Source: DATKCN01 sp035513175 (GTDB lineage Bacteria > Chloroflexota > Chloroflexia > Thermomicrobiales > CFX8). From it: DNA of 16,299 nt. The stretch lies in the NCBI GenBank assembly GCA_035513175.1, contig DATKCN010000124.1, positions 1 to 16,299 of the forward strand, given 5' to 3'. The first letter of the stretch is position 1; the number at the start of each line of letters is the position of its first letter. Below, in pieces: positions 1 to 5,731 of this stretch. Position numbers and translations under genes: made by a program. The notes beneath the pieces were generated by a model. That model worked only from the letters and a program-made list of their open reading frames with translations. It had not been told where the DNA came from and ran no database searches.

Positions 1-468
1 CAGCATCGCCAGCGACCGCTCCCGCGACTCCTTCGGCTTCACCCCGCTCACCAGCAGCGGCAGCTCCACGTTCTCCAGCGCCGTCAGCACCGGCAACAGG
101 TTGTAGAACTGGAACACGAAGCCCATGTTGCGCGCCCGGTACTCGGTGCGCGCGTTGTCCGACATGCCCGCCAGGTCGGACCCGGCGATCAGTATCTGTC
201 CCTCATCGATGGTGTCCAGCCCCGACAGGCAGTTGAGCAGCGTGGTCTTGCCACAGCCGGAGGGACCCATGATGGCCACCATGTCTCCCCGCTCAACGGC
301 GAAGTTGACCCCGCGCAGGGCCGGCGCCCGCAGCTTGCCGGTGGTGTAGGTCTTGACCACCCCATGCGCCTGGATGATCGCCTCGGCGTCCCACGCGCCC
401 GGCGCGGCCGCTCGCTGGTCCGGGTAGACGTGTGGATGGTCGATCGTCTGAGTATGTGCAACGTTCAC
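1..468 (-). CDS. ABC transporter ATP-binding protein, LolD/MacB type (partial, 3' end outside window)
   Basis: This is the nucleotide-binding subunit of an ABC transporter; it would hydrolyse ATP on the cytoplasmic face to drive a membrane partner. I translated the minus strand by hand; 156 codons lie in the window and the frame runs off the left edge. The Walker A motif GPSGCGKTT is at residues 68-76 and the Q-loop is in VFQFYNLLP at 118-126. The phrases LLNCLSGLDTIDEG and LTALENVELPLL are typical of the LolD/MacB/FtsE-like group that partners FtsX/MacB-type permeases. The signature motif, Walker B and H-loop lie beyond the edge. The start is GTG at 468, chosen because GAGGAGG (477-483) sits 8 nt upstream. 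The first ~30 residues form a non-conserved extension. The substrate cannot be named; lipoprotein release and peptide or macrolide efflux are the usual roles. A permease gene is expected just to the left. Confidence 0.93.
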   Translation of the reverse strand, partial: MNVAHTQTIDHPHVYPDQRAAAPGAWDAEAIIQAHGVVKTYTTGKLRAPALRGVNFAVERGDMVAIMGPSGCGKTTLLNCLSGLDTIDEGQILIAGSDLAGMSDNARTEYRARNMGFVFQFYNLLPVLTALENVELPLLVSGVKPKESRERSLAML

Positions 469-559
469 GTCGCGCGCCTCCTCGTGTGCTAACGACAGTC
501 CCTGCCGGTGTGTGACGCATGGCGCCACTTCCCGACCCGTCTCATCGTCGTGGGCAGAG

Positions 560-598
560 CTCAACCCCCGGTCGCGCAATCCTCAACGAACGCTCAAC
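560..598 (-). promoter_or_regulatory. three phased GTTGAG repeats upstream of the ABC gene
   Basis: CTCAAC (GTTGAG on the coding strand of the ABC gene) occurs at 560-565, 582-587 and 593-598. The starts are 22 and 11 bp apart, so all three would lie on the same helical face. They sit about 90-130 bp upstream of the GTG start of the ABC ATPase gene. Tandem 11-bp-phased half-sites are typical of OmpR/PhoB-family response regulators. The link to a regulator is inference; no two-component genes are in the window. Confidence 0.35.
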
Positions 599-747
599 AA
601 GATGTCGTGGAATAGGATTCTGAGAGGCGCGGGGCCGAGGAATGTCGCCATGGTGTTGTGATTATGTTAGGCCGCCAACTGGCGGTGTAAGGTTTTGGCG
701 GTCTAAGTCTTCGAACGCAGGAATTGTGCTTCGATTGCGCGCCTTTT

Positions 748-783
748 GCTTGTCATGTTTTGCCGCGGCTCAACATGACAAGC
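748..783. repeat. perfect 12-bp inverted repeat, REP/MITE-like
   Basis: GCTTGTCATGTT (748-759) and AACATGACAAGC (772-783) are exact reverse complements around a 12-nt loop. A further direct copy of CATGACAAG lies at 798-806, so this 9-mer occurs three times in about 60 bp. Read on the minus strand, the unit resembles the GTCATG-TGAGC type of palindromic intergenic repeat found scattered in many bacterial genomes; that likeness is from memory. There is no T-run on either side, so an intrinsic terminator is unlikely. Confidence 0.55.
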
Positions 784-827
784 CAAGGAGTTGGGTCCAT
801 GACAAGATCACCGGCGGCGGACCATTC

Positions 828-972
828 ACGATGCGGCGGATCGAGACCCAGCTGGTGATCCGGGGGAGTGCGGTCCAGCCGGGCACATTACCATGTGCCC
901 CTACGGGGTGTTGCCACGCCTGCCGTGGAACCGTGTGAGGCGCGACGGGGCGGAATGACGACGCGGCGGATC
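828..972. repeat. 15-bp direct repeat pair flanking the hairpin cluster
   Basis: ACGATGCGGCGGATC (828-842) and ACGACGCGGCGGATC (958-972) match at 14 of 15 bases and start exactly 130 bp apart. They bracket the hairpins at 881-928. The right copy runs into the stop codon (971-973) of the metallopeptidase gene. This may mark a small insertion or duplication, or may be chance in GC-rich sequence. Confidence 0.35.
881..928. repeat. cluster of short hairpins, dispersed-repeat-like
   Basis: GGGCACA (881-887) pairs perfectly with TGTGCCC (894-900) around a 6-nt loop. CCCC-TA-CGGGG overlaps its right end. CCACG (914-918) pairs with CGTGG (924-928). Read on the minus strand, the first part gives GTAGGGGCACATGGTAATG, which resembles GTAGGGGCAC-type intergenic repeats that I recall from Chloroflexota and cyanobacteria. 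It lies just downstream of the stop of the 971-1702 gene, so it could also shape that transcript's 3' end. Confidence 0.5.
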
Positions 973-1702
973 AGGCGTCGGGGATAACGGTGGCGGGCCA
1001 GCCGGCCAGCGCGGCGCCATGCAGGCGCAGCCAGCGGCGCTGGGCGCGGTAGTCAGGGCAGAGCGCAGCGACGTGCGCCCAGAAGCGGGGCGAATGGTTC
1101 AGCTCGCGCAGGTGCGCGACCTCGTGCGCGACGACGTAGTCCATCACGGCCCGGGGAGCGAGCATGAGCCGCCAGGAGAAGTTGAGGTTGCCCCGCTCCG
1201 AGCAGCTTCCCCAGCGCGAGCGGGTGTCCTTGATCGTGACACGGCGAACCTCGACGCGCAACGTCGACGCGTGCCGCAGCGCGCGCTCGCGCAGCACGAC
1301 GCGGGCTTGCGCGCGGTACCAGGCTTCCAGCGCCAGCGCCGCGAGCTGGGAGTCCGTGGTCGTGATAGTCACGATGTCGCCAGCGCGTGTCACGGAGACT
1401 CGCTCGCCGGGCTCCAGCGACAGCGTCAGGCGCTCGTCAAGCCAGGGCAGGGACGCGCCACCGCGCAGCCCGTCCCCGCCGTCTCCGGAGAACCGCTCCA
1501 GCGCGCGGAGCACCCAGTCCTGCTCGCGCCGGACGAGCCCCTCGGCGTCGCGCAACGAGGAGCCGCGCGGCAGGACGACCTCCAGCCCGCGGCCGGGAAG
1601 CACCCGCAGGCTCATGCGCCGGGCGCGCTCGCTGTGCCGGACGGTGTAGCTCACCGTCCGCGCGCCGAGCCGAACCTCAGCTGGTATCACACGCGCTATC
1701 AT
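971..1702 (-). CDS. YgjP-like zinc metallopeptidase (DUF45/WLM-type)
   Basis: The predicted product is a 243-aa cytoplasmic metal-dependent hydrolase of the YgjP/DUF45 family. The zinc-binding HEVAH motif is at residues 193-197, with H193 and H197 as ligands and E194 as catalytic base. H203 in NHSPRFW is the likely third ligand. Upstream, RWGSCS (163-168) is the second family signature, and the N-terminal strands (VSYTVRHSERARRMSLRV) are also typical. The length is normal for the family. I chose ATG at 1702 because GGGGA lies 7 nt upstream and the protein begins there with family-like sequence. The frame stays open to 1810, but that start would leave only 5 bp before the divergent gene at 1816. 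Members are broadly conserved, but their physiological substrate is poorly known. The enzyme family call is firm; a specific role is not claimed. Confidence 0.9.
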   Translation of the reverse strand: MIARVIPAEVRLGARTVSYTVRHSERARRMSLRVLPGRGLEVVLPRGSSLRDAEGLVRREQDWVLRALERFSGDGGDGLRGGASLPWLDERLTLSLEPGERVSVTRAGDIVTITTTDSQLAALALEAWYRAQARVVLRERALRHASTLRVEVRRVTIKDTRSRWGSCSERGNLNFSWRLMLAPRAVMDYVVAHEVAHLRELNHSPRFWAHVAALCPDYRAQRRWLRLHGAALAGWPATVIPDA

Positions 1703-1815
1703 CAGGCGGTCCCCACGCTCATCCCGTTGTCCGCTGGGCGCCGGGCTTGCAGCACGCCTGACATGGGCCACGCGCGGAGCAACGATACCGCGATGAGTGA
1801 ACGGGGGCACGCTCG

Positions 1816-2100
1816 ATGAGCGAGAGCATCAGCTACGACGGGTTTGAGATCAACGAGGAGGCGCAGGAGTACGCCGGAGATCTGCCAAGCGGCCAGAACT
1901 TCAGCCACTTTCCATCAGAGACACCGACAGGCATTCTGGCCGCCTGGACCTTCATCTCGGATCTCGACAACGCCGCCGGGTATGAGCAATTTGAGGTCGA
2001 GAAGTTCAAGCTTCGCGTCCAACATGCCGTCCTCAAGAAAGGGGTCAGCCTGCGCCAAGCGCCCACCGGCGAGCGTCCTCCGACGCCGCGCCGCTGGTAG
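1816..2100 (+). CDS. small conserved-looking hypothetical protein
   Basis: I do not recognise this family. The product is 94 aa, hydrophilic and acidic in its N-terminal half (SESISYDGFEINEEAQEYAGD), with a WTFISDLDNAAGYEQF core and a helical KFKLRVQHAVLKKG segment. It ends in a Pro/Arg-rich tail. There is no signal peptide, membrane span or Cys motif. The start ATG at 1816 has a G-run (GGGGGC) about 7 nt upstream. The amino-acid composition is balanced, unlike the Arg/Ala-rich shadow frames around it, which is the main reason I accept it as a gene. It is divergent from the metallopeptidase gene across 113 bp and is followed by the DoxX-like gene on the same strand. Confidence 0.65.
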   Translation: MSESISYDGFEINEEAQEYAGDLPSGQNFSHFPSETPTGILAAWTFISDLDNAAGYEQFEVEKFKLRVQHAVLKKGVSLRQAPTGERPPTPRRW

Positions 2101-2271
2101 GCGTGTCATGGCGTCGGAACTGACATCTCCTATGGCGCAGAACGGCGATCGGTTGGGACGGGCCAGTTCAGGACATCATGTTGCGCGTGTCGTGCCATTA
2201 TCTCGGTGTTGAACGACGTTCCGTGGAAAGCTGACGCTCTACGCGGGGATCAGCGGGCGCGGTTGACTCGG

Positions 2272-3333
2272 ATGGGAGCATGGACGTTGTCTGTGTCACG
2301 GTCGGGCCTGTTACTGGGCGCGATGATGGTAGCGCTCGTGCCGGCCGGGGCGTCCGCGCACATCCGCTGGTTCATCGATGACGAAGCGCGCTATCCGCCG
2401 CGCTGGAGCCGGCTCTTCTCACTCGACGCCGCCCTGGTGCTCGTCGTAACGTTGGTGCTGCTGGCCGGGCTGCTGCTCACCCGTCGCATGCTGGGCACGA
2501 ACGACTTCCCGAACCCCCACGTTCTGCGGTACATGGAGCCCAGTGCGACAGCGCTGCTGGCGGTGCACACCGGCATCAGCCTGATCTACTTCGCATCGCA
2601 GGTCCAGCTGTTCGTGCCGACGCTGGGGCTGGGGAGCGGGCTGATCGCGGCGGCGCTCGTGCTATGCCAGATCGTTGTTTCGATTTCGCTGATCAGCGGA
2701 CTGCTCGATCGCGCCGGAGCGCTATTGCTAGCGCTCGTGTGGCTGCTGGGTTTCGCGGTCTTCCCAGCGTGGAAGATGGTGGATCAATCACTCTACGTCG
2801 GCATTTCGCTGTGCCTGTTCGTGCTGGGCCGCACGATCCCACCCCCGAGCATCGCCCGCGAGCTGCTTCCGCTGGCGCAGTACGAGCGACACTCGGTGGC
2901 CGCGCTGCGGGTGCTGGCCGGCGTGTCGATCGCATTCGTCGGGTTCAGCGAGAAGATCCTTGCACCTGACGCAGGAGCCGAGTTCCTGGCAACCTACCCC
3001 CGCTTCAACGTGCTGCGCGAACTCCTGGGCTGGGACTGGTGGACGGACGAGCGCTTTGTGATCGCGGCGGGAGTGGCAGAGGCGTCAGTCGGATTACTAC
3101 TCATATCTGGCGTGCTTACGCGCGTCGTGATCCTCGCGCTGTTGGCGCCGTTCAACGTCACGGTCGCGTTCCTGCCACCGATCGAGCTGCTGGGTCATTT
3201 GCCGATCTTCGGCGCGATGTACGTGCTGTTACTGTACGGCTCCGGAATCGAACCGCATGTGCACGAGCAGCTGCTCGATCCCGCTCTGGAGCAGGAGCAT
3301 AGCGCCATGGATCCTGCGCCCGGTTCTCCGTAG
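2272..3333 (+). CDS. DoxX-like polytopic membrane protein with N-terminal signal sequence
   Basis: The predicted product is a 353-aa inner-membrane protein with about eight hydrophobic segments after a signal peptide. Residues 1-29 form a Sec-type signal ending in AGASA, so the mature protein would start with His30 in HIRWFID. The C-terminal half (VAALRVLAGVSIAFVGFSEKIL, then AGVAEASVGLLLISGVLTRVV; described as two blocks) has the DoxX/DoxD-like arrangement: a G-x-x-K helix end followed by an E-containing helix and a periplasmic loop between them. I chose ATG at 2272 because it gives a clean signal peptide. The frame is open from GTG 2206, but that would add 22 polar residues ahead of the signal. 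Neither start has a strong ribosome-binding site. DoxX family members are redox- or quinol-linked membrane subunits in some systems, but a biochemical role here is not shown by the sequence. Confidence 0.75.
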   Translation: MGAWTLSVSRSGLLLGAMMVALVPAGASAHIRWFIDDEARYPPRWSRLFSLDAALVLVVTLVLLAGLLLTRRMLGTNDFPNPHVLRYMEPSATALLAVHTGISLIYFASQVQLFVPTLGLGSGLIAAALVLCQIVVSISLISGLLDRAGALLLALVWLLGFAVFPAWKMVDQSLYVGISLCLFVLGRTIPPPSIARELLPLAQYERHSVAALRVLAGVSIAFVGFSEKILAPDAGAEFLATYPRFNVLRELLGWDWWTDERFVIAAGVAEASVGLLLISGVLTRVVILALLAPFNVTVAFLPPIELLGHLPIFGAMYVLLLYGSGIEPHVHEQLLDPALEQEHSAMDPAPGSP

Positions 3334-3365
3334 CGCTTCCAGCGTGCGCACTGGGCCCGGACACA

Positions 3366-3396
3366 ACGACGCCGGGCGTCAGCAGCCCGGTGTCGT
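3366..3396. terminator. bidirectional hairpin between convergent genes
   Basis: ACGACGCCGGGC (3366-3377) pairs with GCCCGGTGTCGT (3385-3396) around the 7-nt loop GTCAGCA. Eleven of twelve pairs are Watson-Crick and the other is a G-U. The hairpin lies between the convergent stops at 3333 and 3423. There is no T-run, so it may slow polymerase or protect 3' ends rather than be a classical intrinsic terminator. Confidence 0.6.
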
Positions 3397-3422
3397 CTAT
3401 CCCGTCGCGGCGTGACCGTGGA

Positions 3423-4103
3423 TCAGGGCTGCTCGCCGATGTCGGCCAGCATCTTGAACTCCATCGGGCTGATGCGGACCTGGACGGTGTCATCGGCGAC
3501 CGACTGAATGACGTCGGACGGCAGGCGCTTGGAGTTGCGGCCGAGCAGGCCGTGCTTGACGCCGAAGTGCCCAATATCCCCGTCGGAAGTGAGGTTAACC
3601 TCGCTCACCGTGCCGAGCTTGCTGCCGCCTTCACCGACGACTTTCATGCCCTCTTCGAGGTGCACGCGCTGGACATCGGAGCGGTCCGCCTCGGCGCCGG
3701 AGACAGCGTCGCCGGTCGCGGAATCCGTGGCGGTTTCACTCTTGGTGATCGCCCGCCGGGGAATCTCGCCGATCAGCATGCCGGAGTCGTCAATGACCGG
3801 CAGATGGTCGTAGTCGACATCCGTGCCAGCCAGGTAGTCGCGCGCTTCCATGACGGTCATGTCGGAGCGCAGCACGGGCACTGCTGTCGCCATCACCGAG
3901 CGCACCGGTTCCGTTCCGTCAAGCTGCGCCAGCCCGCGCCAGCGGACAATGCCGACCGGACGGTCCGACTCGACAACGATCAGCGAGCGCGAGGTCTGAG
4001 ATTCCATGCGCCGCCGCGCCGACGAGATCGACTCATCAGGGCTGATCGTGTCCGACAATGTGACAATAAGGTCGCCGATCATCGCCGATGTCGTGCTCTC
4101 CAT
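3423..4103 (-). CDS. CBS-domain pair protein with C-terminal PRC/DUF2171-like domain
   Basis: The product is 226 aa and soluble. CBS1 is at about residues 8-60 (MIGDLIVTLSD...PVGIVRWRGL). CBS2 is at about 66-120 (SVMATAVPVLRSDMTVMEAR...LPVIDDSGMLIGEI). CBS pairs bind adenine nucleotides and act as energy or stress sensors. After an acidic linker (121-145), residues 146-215 (VHLEEGMKVVGEGGSKLGTV, then RLPSDVIQSV and VQVRIS) match the PRC-barrel/DUF2171 style, a small beta fold often found in stress and photosynthesis-related proteins. I chose ATG 4103: AAGGG lies 9 nt upstream. The in-frame ATG at 4112 directly abuts that site, and the open frame further upstream is low-complexity. The fusion suggests a sensor coupled to a protein-interaction module; the partner is unknown. 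Confidence 0.88.
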   Translation of the reverse strand: MESTTSAMIGDLIVTLSDTISPDESISSARRRMESQTSRSLIVVESDRPVGIVRWRGLAQLDGTEPVRSVMATAVPVLRSDMTVMEARDYLAGTDVDYDHLPVIDDSGMLIGEIPRRAITKSETATDSATGDAVSGAEADRSDVQRVHLEEGMKVVGEGGSKLGTVSEVNLTSDGDIGHFGVKHGLLGRNSKRLPSDVIQSVADDTVQVRISPMEFKMLADIGEQP

Positions 4104-4140
4104 AGCAGCCATCCCTTCCGCGCAACGCTGGTCAGCTCTG

Positions 4141-4207
4141 CTGCCAGGCGCTGGCTTCGTGTCTCTGGCATGCGCCAGCGATGACGACTCCGCAATCGGC
4201 ATGCCAG
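4141..4207. promoter_or_regulatory. nested TGCCAG/CTGGCA inverted repeats upstream of the CBS gene
   Basis: CTGGCATGC (4165-4173) and GCATGCCAG (4199-4207) are perfect 9-bp reverse complements 25 nt apart. GCCAG-GCG-CTGGC (4143-4155) forms a second hairpin, and a further GCCAG lies at 4174-4178. The block is 38-104 bp upstream of the CBS gene start, so it could be a structured leader, a set of operator half-sites, or the 3' end signal of the YtxH-like gene. Confidence 0.35.
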
Positions 4208-4311
4208 TACGCGCGTTGAGGGCCGTGGGTTTAAACGGCGACGAGCGACGCCTGCCCGCCGCCAACCCTCCAGCCCCTGTTCCCTGTGCCGGCGCCATCC
4301 CGCGGAGCCGG

Positions 4312-4581
4312 TTACAGCGTCGGGTTCTCCCGCAGCGCCTGCTGGTCCTTGACCTTCGCGCGGAAGTGGGCGCGCAACTCGTCTTCCTTCTGCAGCCGGG
4401 CGGCCTCGCCAACGGACCGAGCCCGCTCCAGACGCTCCCGAAGCGACTCGCGCGTCCGCGCCGGATCTGCTCCGGCACCGTCCGTCTCCTGCCCGGCGCC
4501 GATGCCGGCGGCCCTGGCGATGGCTGCCCCGACACCCGCGCCGATGAGCGCTCCGATGACGAGCTTGACTGGGTTGTTCAT
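4312..4581 (-). CDS. YtxH-like small membrane protein
   Basis: The product is 89 aa. Residues 5-28 form a Gly/Ala-rich membrane helix (VKLVIGALIGAGVGAAIARA) of the type seen in YtxH/glycine-zipper proteins. Residues 40-85 are strongly charged and helical (RTRESLRERLERARSVGEAA), probably a coiled coil. The start ATG 4581 is set by GGAGGTGA (4583-4590), a very close match to the anti-Shine-Dalgarno sequence. An upstream in-frame TTG (4593) would place that site inside the coding region, so I rejected it. The gene starts 34 bp after the stop of the repeat protein gene, so the two are probably co-transcribed. YtxH proteins are linked to general stress in Firmicutes; the role here is unknown. Confidence 0.75.
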   Translation of the reverse strand: MNNPVKLVIGALIGAGVGAAIARAAGIGAGQETDGAGADPARTRESLRERLERARSVGEAARLQKEDELRAHFRAKVKDQQALRENPTL

Positions 4582-4615
4582 GTCACCTCCCAAGAGCGCG
4601 CCGTGCGCCGCCCGC

Positions 4616-5176
4616 TCAACTCCGCTTGCCGGGCCGCGCCCCCAGCAGCACCAACAGCAGCGTCACTACCAGACCCGCCGCCGCGCCCATGACCGCCGCC
4701 CCGCGCGCGGTCAACACCGTGTGCACGTCGCCGTCCGCCTGGCCGGCGAAGACCAGGACCCGCGAGTCCTCCAGCGTCGCGCGTTCCGCCATGACAAACA
4801 CGGCCGAACTGCGGGAGAGCCGCGCCTCCTCGGCCACGACCTGCACGGCGCTGGAGCGCAACAGGACGGCGTTGTCGCTGCCGAGGGCGACGACCCCGGA
4901 GTGATCGAGCTGCGCGGACTTCGTCTCGATGCTCTTCGCGCCTGAGCGATCCATGGCAACGCGTTGCGCGGTGATCTGCTCCGCCCCGGACCGGTCCATC
5001 ATCACGGTCGTCGCGCTGACGGAGCGCAGCTCCGCATGCGTCGCCGCGGTGGCGGGCGACTGCTCGCGGGAGCCCGGCTCCTTGTACAACGTCTCGCGGA
5101 CCGTGCCGCTGTCCACGGCGGGGGTGTCGTCCGCATCGGGCCGGTCCGGGGGCTGGGAATCCTGCTCGTCGTTCAT
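4616..5176 (-). CDS. tail-anchored 15-residue-repeat protein (beta-helix-like, bactofilin-like)
   Basis: The product is 186 aa. Residues 1-50 are polar and disordered-looking. Residues 54-143 form six consecutive units of exactly 15 residues. In every unit column 10 is Ser, column 7 is Leu or Met, columns 5 and 12 are mostly small or hydrophobic (A/V), and column 15 is Ile/Val/Leu/Phe; the first unit is SATTVMMDRSGAEQI. A fixed short period with spaced hydrophobics is what a right-handed or similar beta-helix would show. Residues 159-179 are a membrane helix, followed by a basic end (RPGKRS), so the repeats are probably cytoplasmic and tail-anchored. The start ATG 5176 follows AGGAG by 5 nt. 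It resembles polymer-forming bactofilins in design, but I cannot confirm homology. It precedes the YtxH-like gene in a likely operon. Confidence 0.8.
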   Translation of the reverse strand: MNDEQDSQPPDRPDADDTPAVDSGTVRETLYKEPGSREQSPATAATHAELRSVSATTVMMDRSGAEQITAQRVAMDRSGAKSIETKSAQLDHSGVVALGSDNAVLLRSSAVQVVAEEARLSRSSAVFVMAERATLEDSRVLVFAGQADGDVHTVLTARGAAVMGAAAGLVVTLLLVLLGARPGKRS

Positions 5177-5199
5177 GAGCGCTCCTGACCACGACAGCG

Positions 5200-5234
5200 G
5201 AAAAGCGGGGAGGCTCACGATTCCGTGAGCCTCC
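5200..5234 (-). terminator. intrinsic terminator after the 68-aa membrane protein gene
   Basis: GGAGGCTCACG (5209-5219) pairs perfectly with CGTGAGCCTCC (5224-5234), with loop ATTC. On the minus strand the 11-bp stem is followed by CCCGCTTTTCC, giving a short U-tract. It lies between the stop at 5277 and the next minus-strand start at 5176, so it would separate the small upstream gene from the repeat-protein gene. Confidence 0.7.
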
Positions 5235-5276
5235 GCATCTTACGAACCGTGACGCCGAGCGTCAACGAAGAACCTG

Positions 5277-5483
5277 TCAGGCGGTATTGAAGCCGCCTGA
5301 GTAATGCGTCGACGGCGTCGGCAGGTTGACGTCCACGTCGAGACCTCCGTTGTCCGTCCCGCTGCCGGCGATAAACATGAAGTAGACCGCCAGGAACAAC
5401 AACACGACGAGGACGACGATGGCGACCGCCGCCAGCGCGTTGACTCCACTACCTCCACTATCGGGAGTGACTGGATGTGACAT
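5277..5483 (-). CDS. 68-aa single-span membrane protein
   Basis: The product is 68 aa. A short Gly/Ser-rich N-terminus precedes one long hydrophobic helix at residues 16-39 (ALAAVAIVVLVVLLFLAVYF). A polar tail follows, containing GGLDVDVNLPTPS. I recognise no enzymatic motif. The start ATG 5483 is set by AAGGA 7 nt upstream (minus-strand context AAGGAAGGAGAATCTG). The upstream in-frame extension, MYAPHDAGG and onward, has no ribosome-binding site. The gene ends just before a good hairpin terminator (5209-5234), so it probably forms its own transcript. Its promoter should lie in 5484-5731, shared divergently with ribonuclease J. Confidence 0.7.
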   Translation of the reverse strand: MSHPVTPDSGGSGVNALAAVAIVVLVVLLFLAVYFMFIAGSGTDNGGLDVDVNLPTPSTHYSGGFNTA

Positions 5484-5731
5484 CAGATTCTCCTTCCTTA
5501 TTGCCTCATTGCCTCCCGCGTCGTGCGGCGCATACACGCAACACGTCGCAGGCCGGCAGGACCTGACTCTCTGCTAGGCATGCAGCGTGCCAACGCTCGG
5601 CGCCAGCGCTGACACAGCCGCCAGGTCACATGGCGCGCGTGGGGATGCGCGGTATCCTTGCGATGACTATTGATCCCGGCCTTCGCTTGATTCAGTCGCG
5701 CGCGCGAGCGTGCGAGGAGGTACGCAACACT

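Larger units (their letters stand above)
469..970. other. gene-free stretch of about 500 bp with repeat relics
   Basis: I find no credible gene here. An open frame at 642-938 gives a Cys/Arg-rich product with no recognisable motif and runs straight through two palindromes. The stretch holds phased CTCAAC repeats (560-598), a short palindrome at 672-685, a perfect 12-bp inverted repeat (748-783) and a cluster of hairpins (881-928). The hairpin cluster is bracketed by a near-identical 15-bp direct repeat (828-842 and 958-972). Base composition between about 640 and 760 is visibly less GC-rich than the flanking genes, which fits a non-coding or inserted segment. Confidence 0.7.

Noticed and set aside
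642..938. 98-codon open frame on the plus strand
   Set aside because: It runs through the palindromes at 748-783 and 881-928 and has a Cys/Arg-rich product without a recognisable motif or ribosome-binding site.
469..970. CRISPR array or tRNA in the gene-free stretch
   Set aside because: Repeats are too few and irregularly spaced for CRISPR, and no cloverleaf with a TTCGA-type T-loop and matching acceptor stem was found.
1703..1810. Upstream extension of the metallopeptidase gene to 1810
   Set aside because: Extension is not family-like, and ATG 1702 has a ribosome-binding site and leaves room for divergent promoters.
1019..1819. 266-codon plus-strand frame opposite the metallopeptidase gene
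   Set aside because: Antisense shadow of a gene with clear HExxH and RWGSC motifs; composition is Arg/Ala/Gln-rich with no fold-like pattern.
3390..4184. 264-codon plus-strand frame over the CBS gene
   Set aside because: Antisense shadow; the minus-strand frame has two CBS domains and a DUF2171-like domain.
4104..4535. Upstream extension of the CBS gene frame
   Set aside because: Low-complexity Arg/Pro-rich sequence overlapping the YtxH-like gene; the start at 4103 has a suitable ribosome-binding site.
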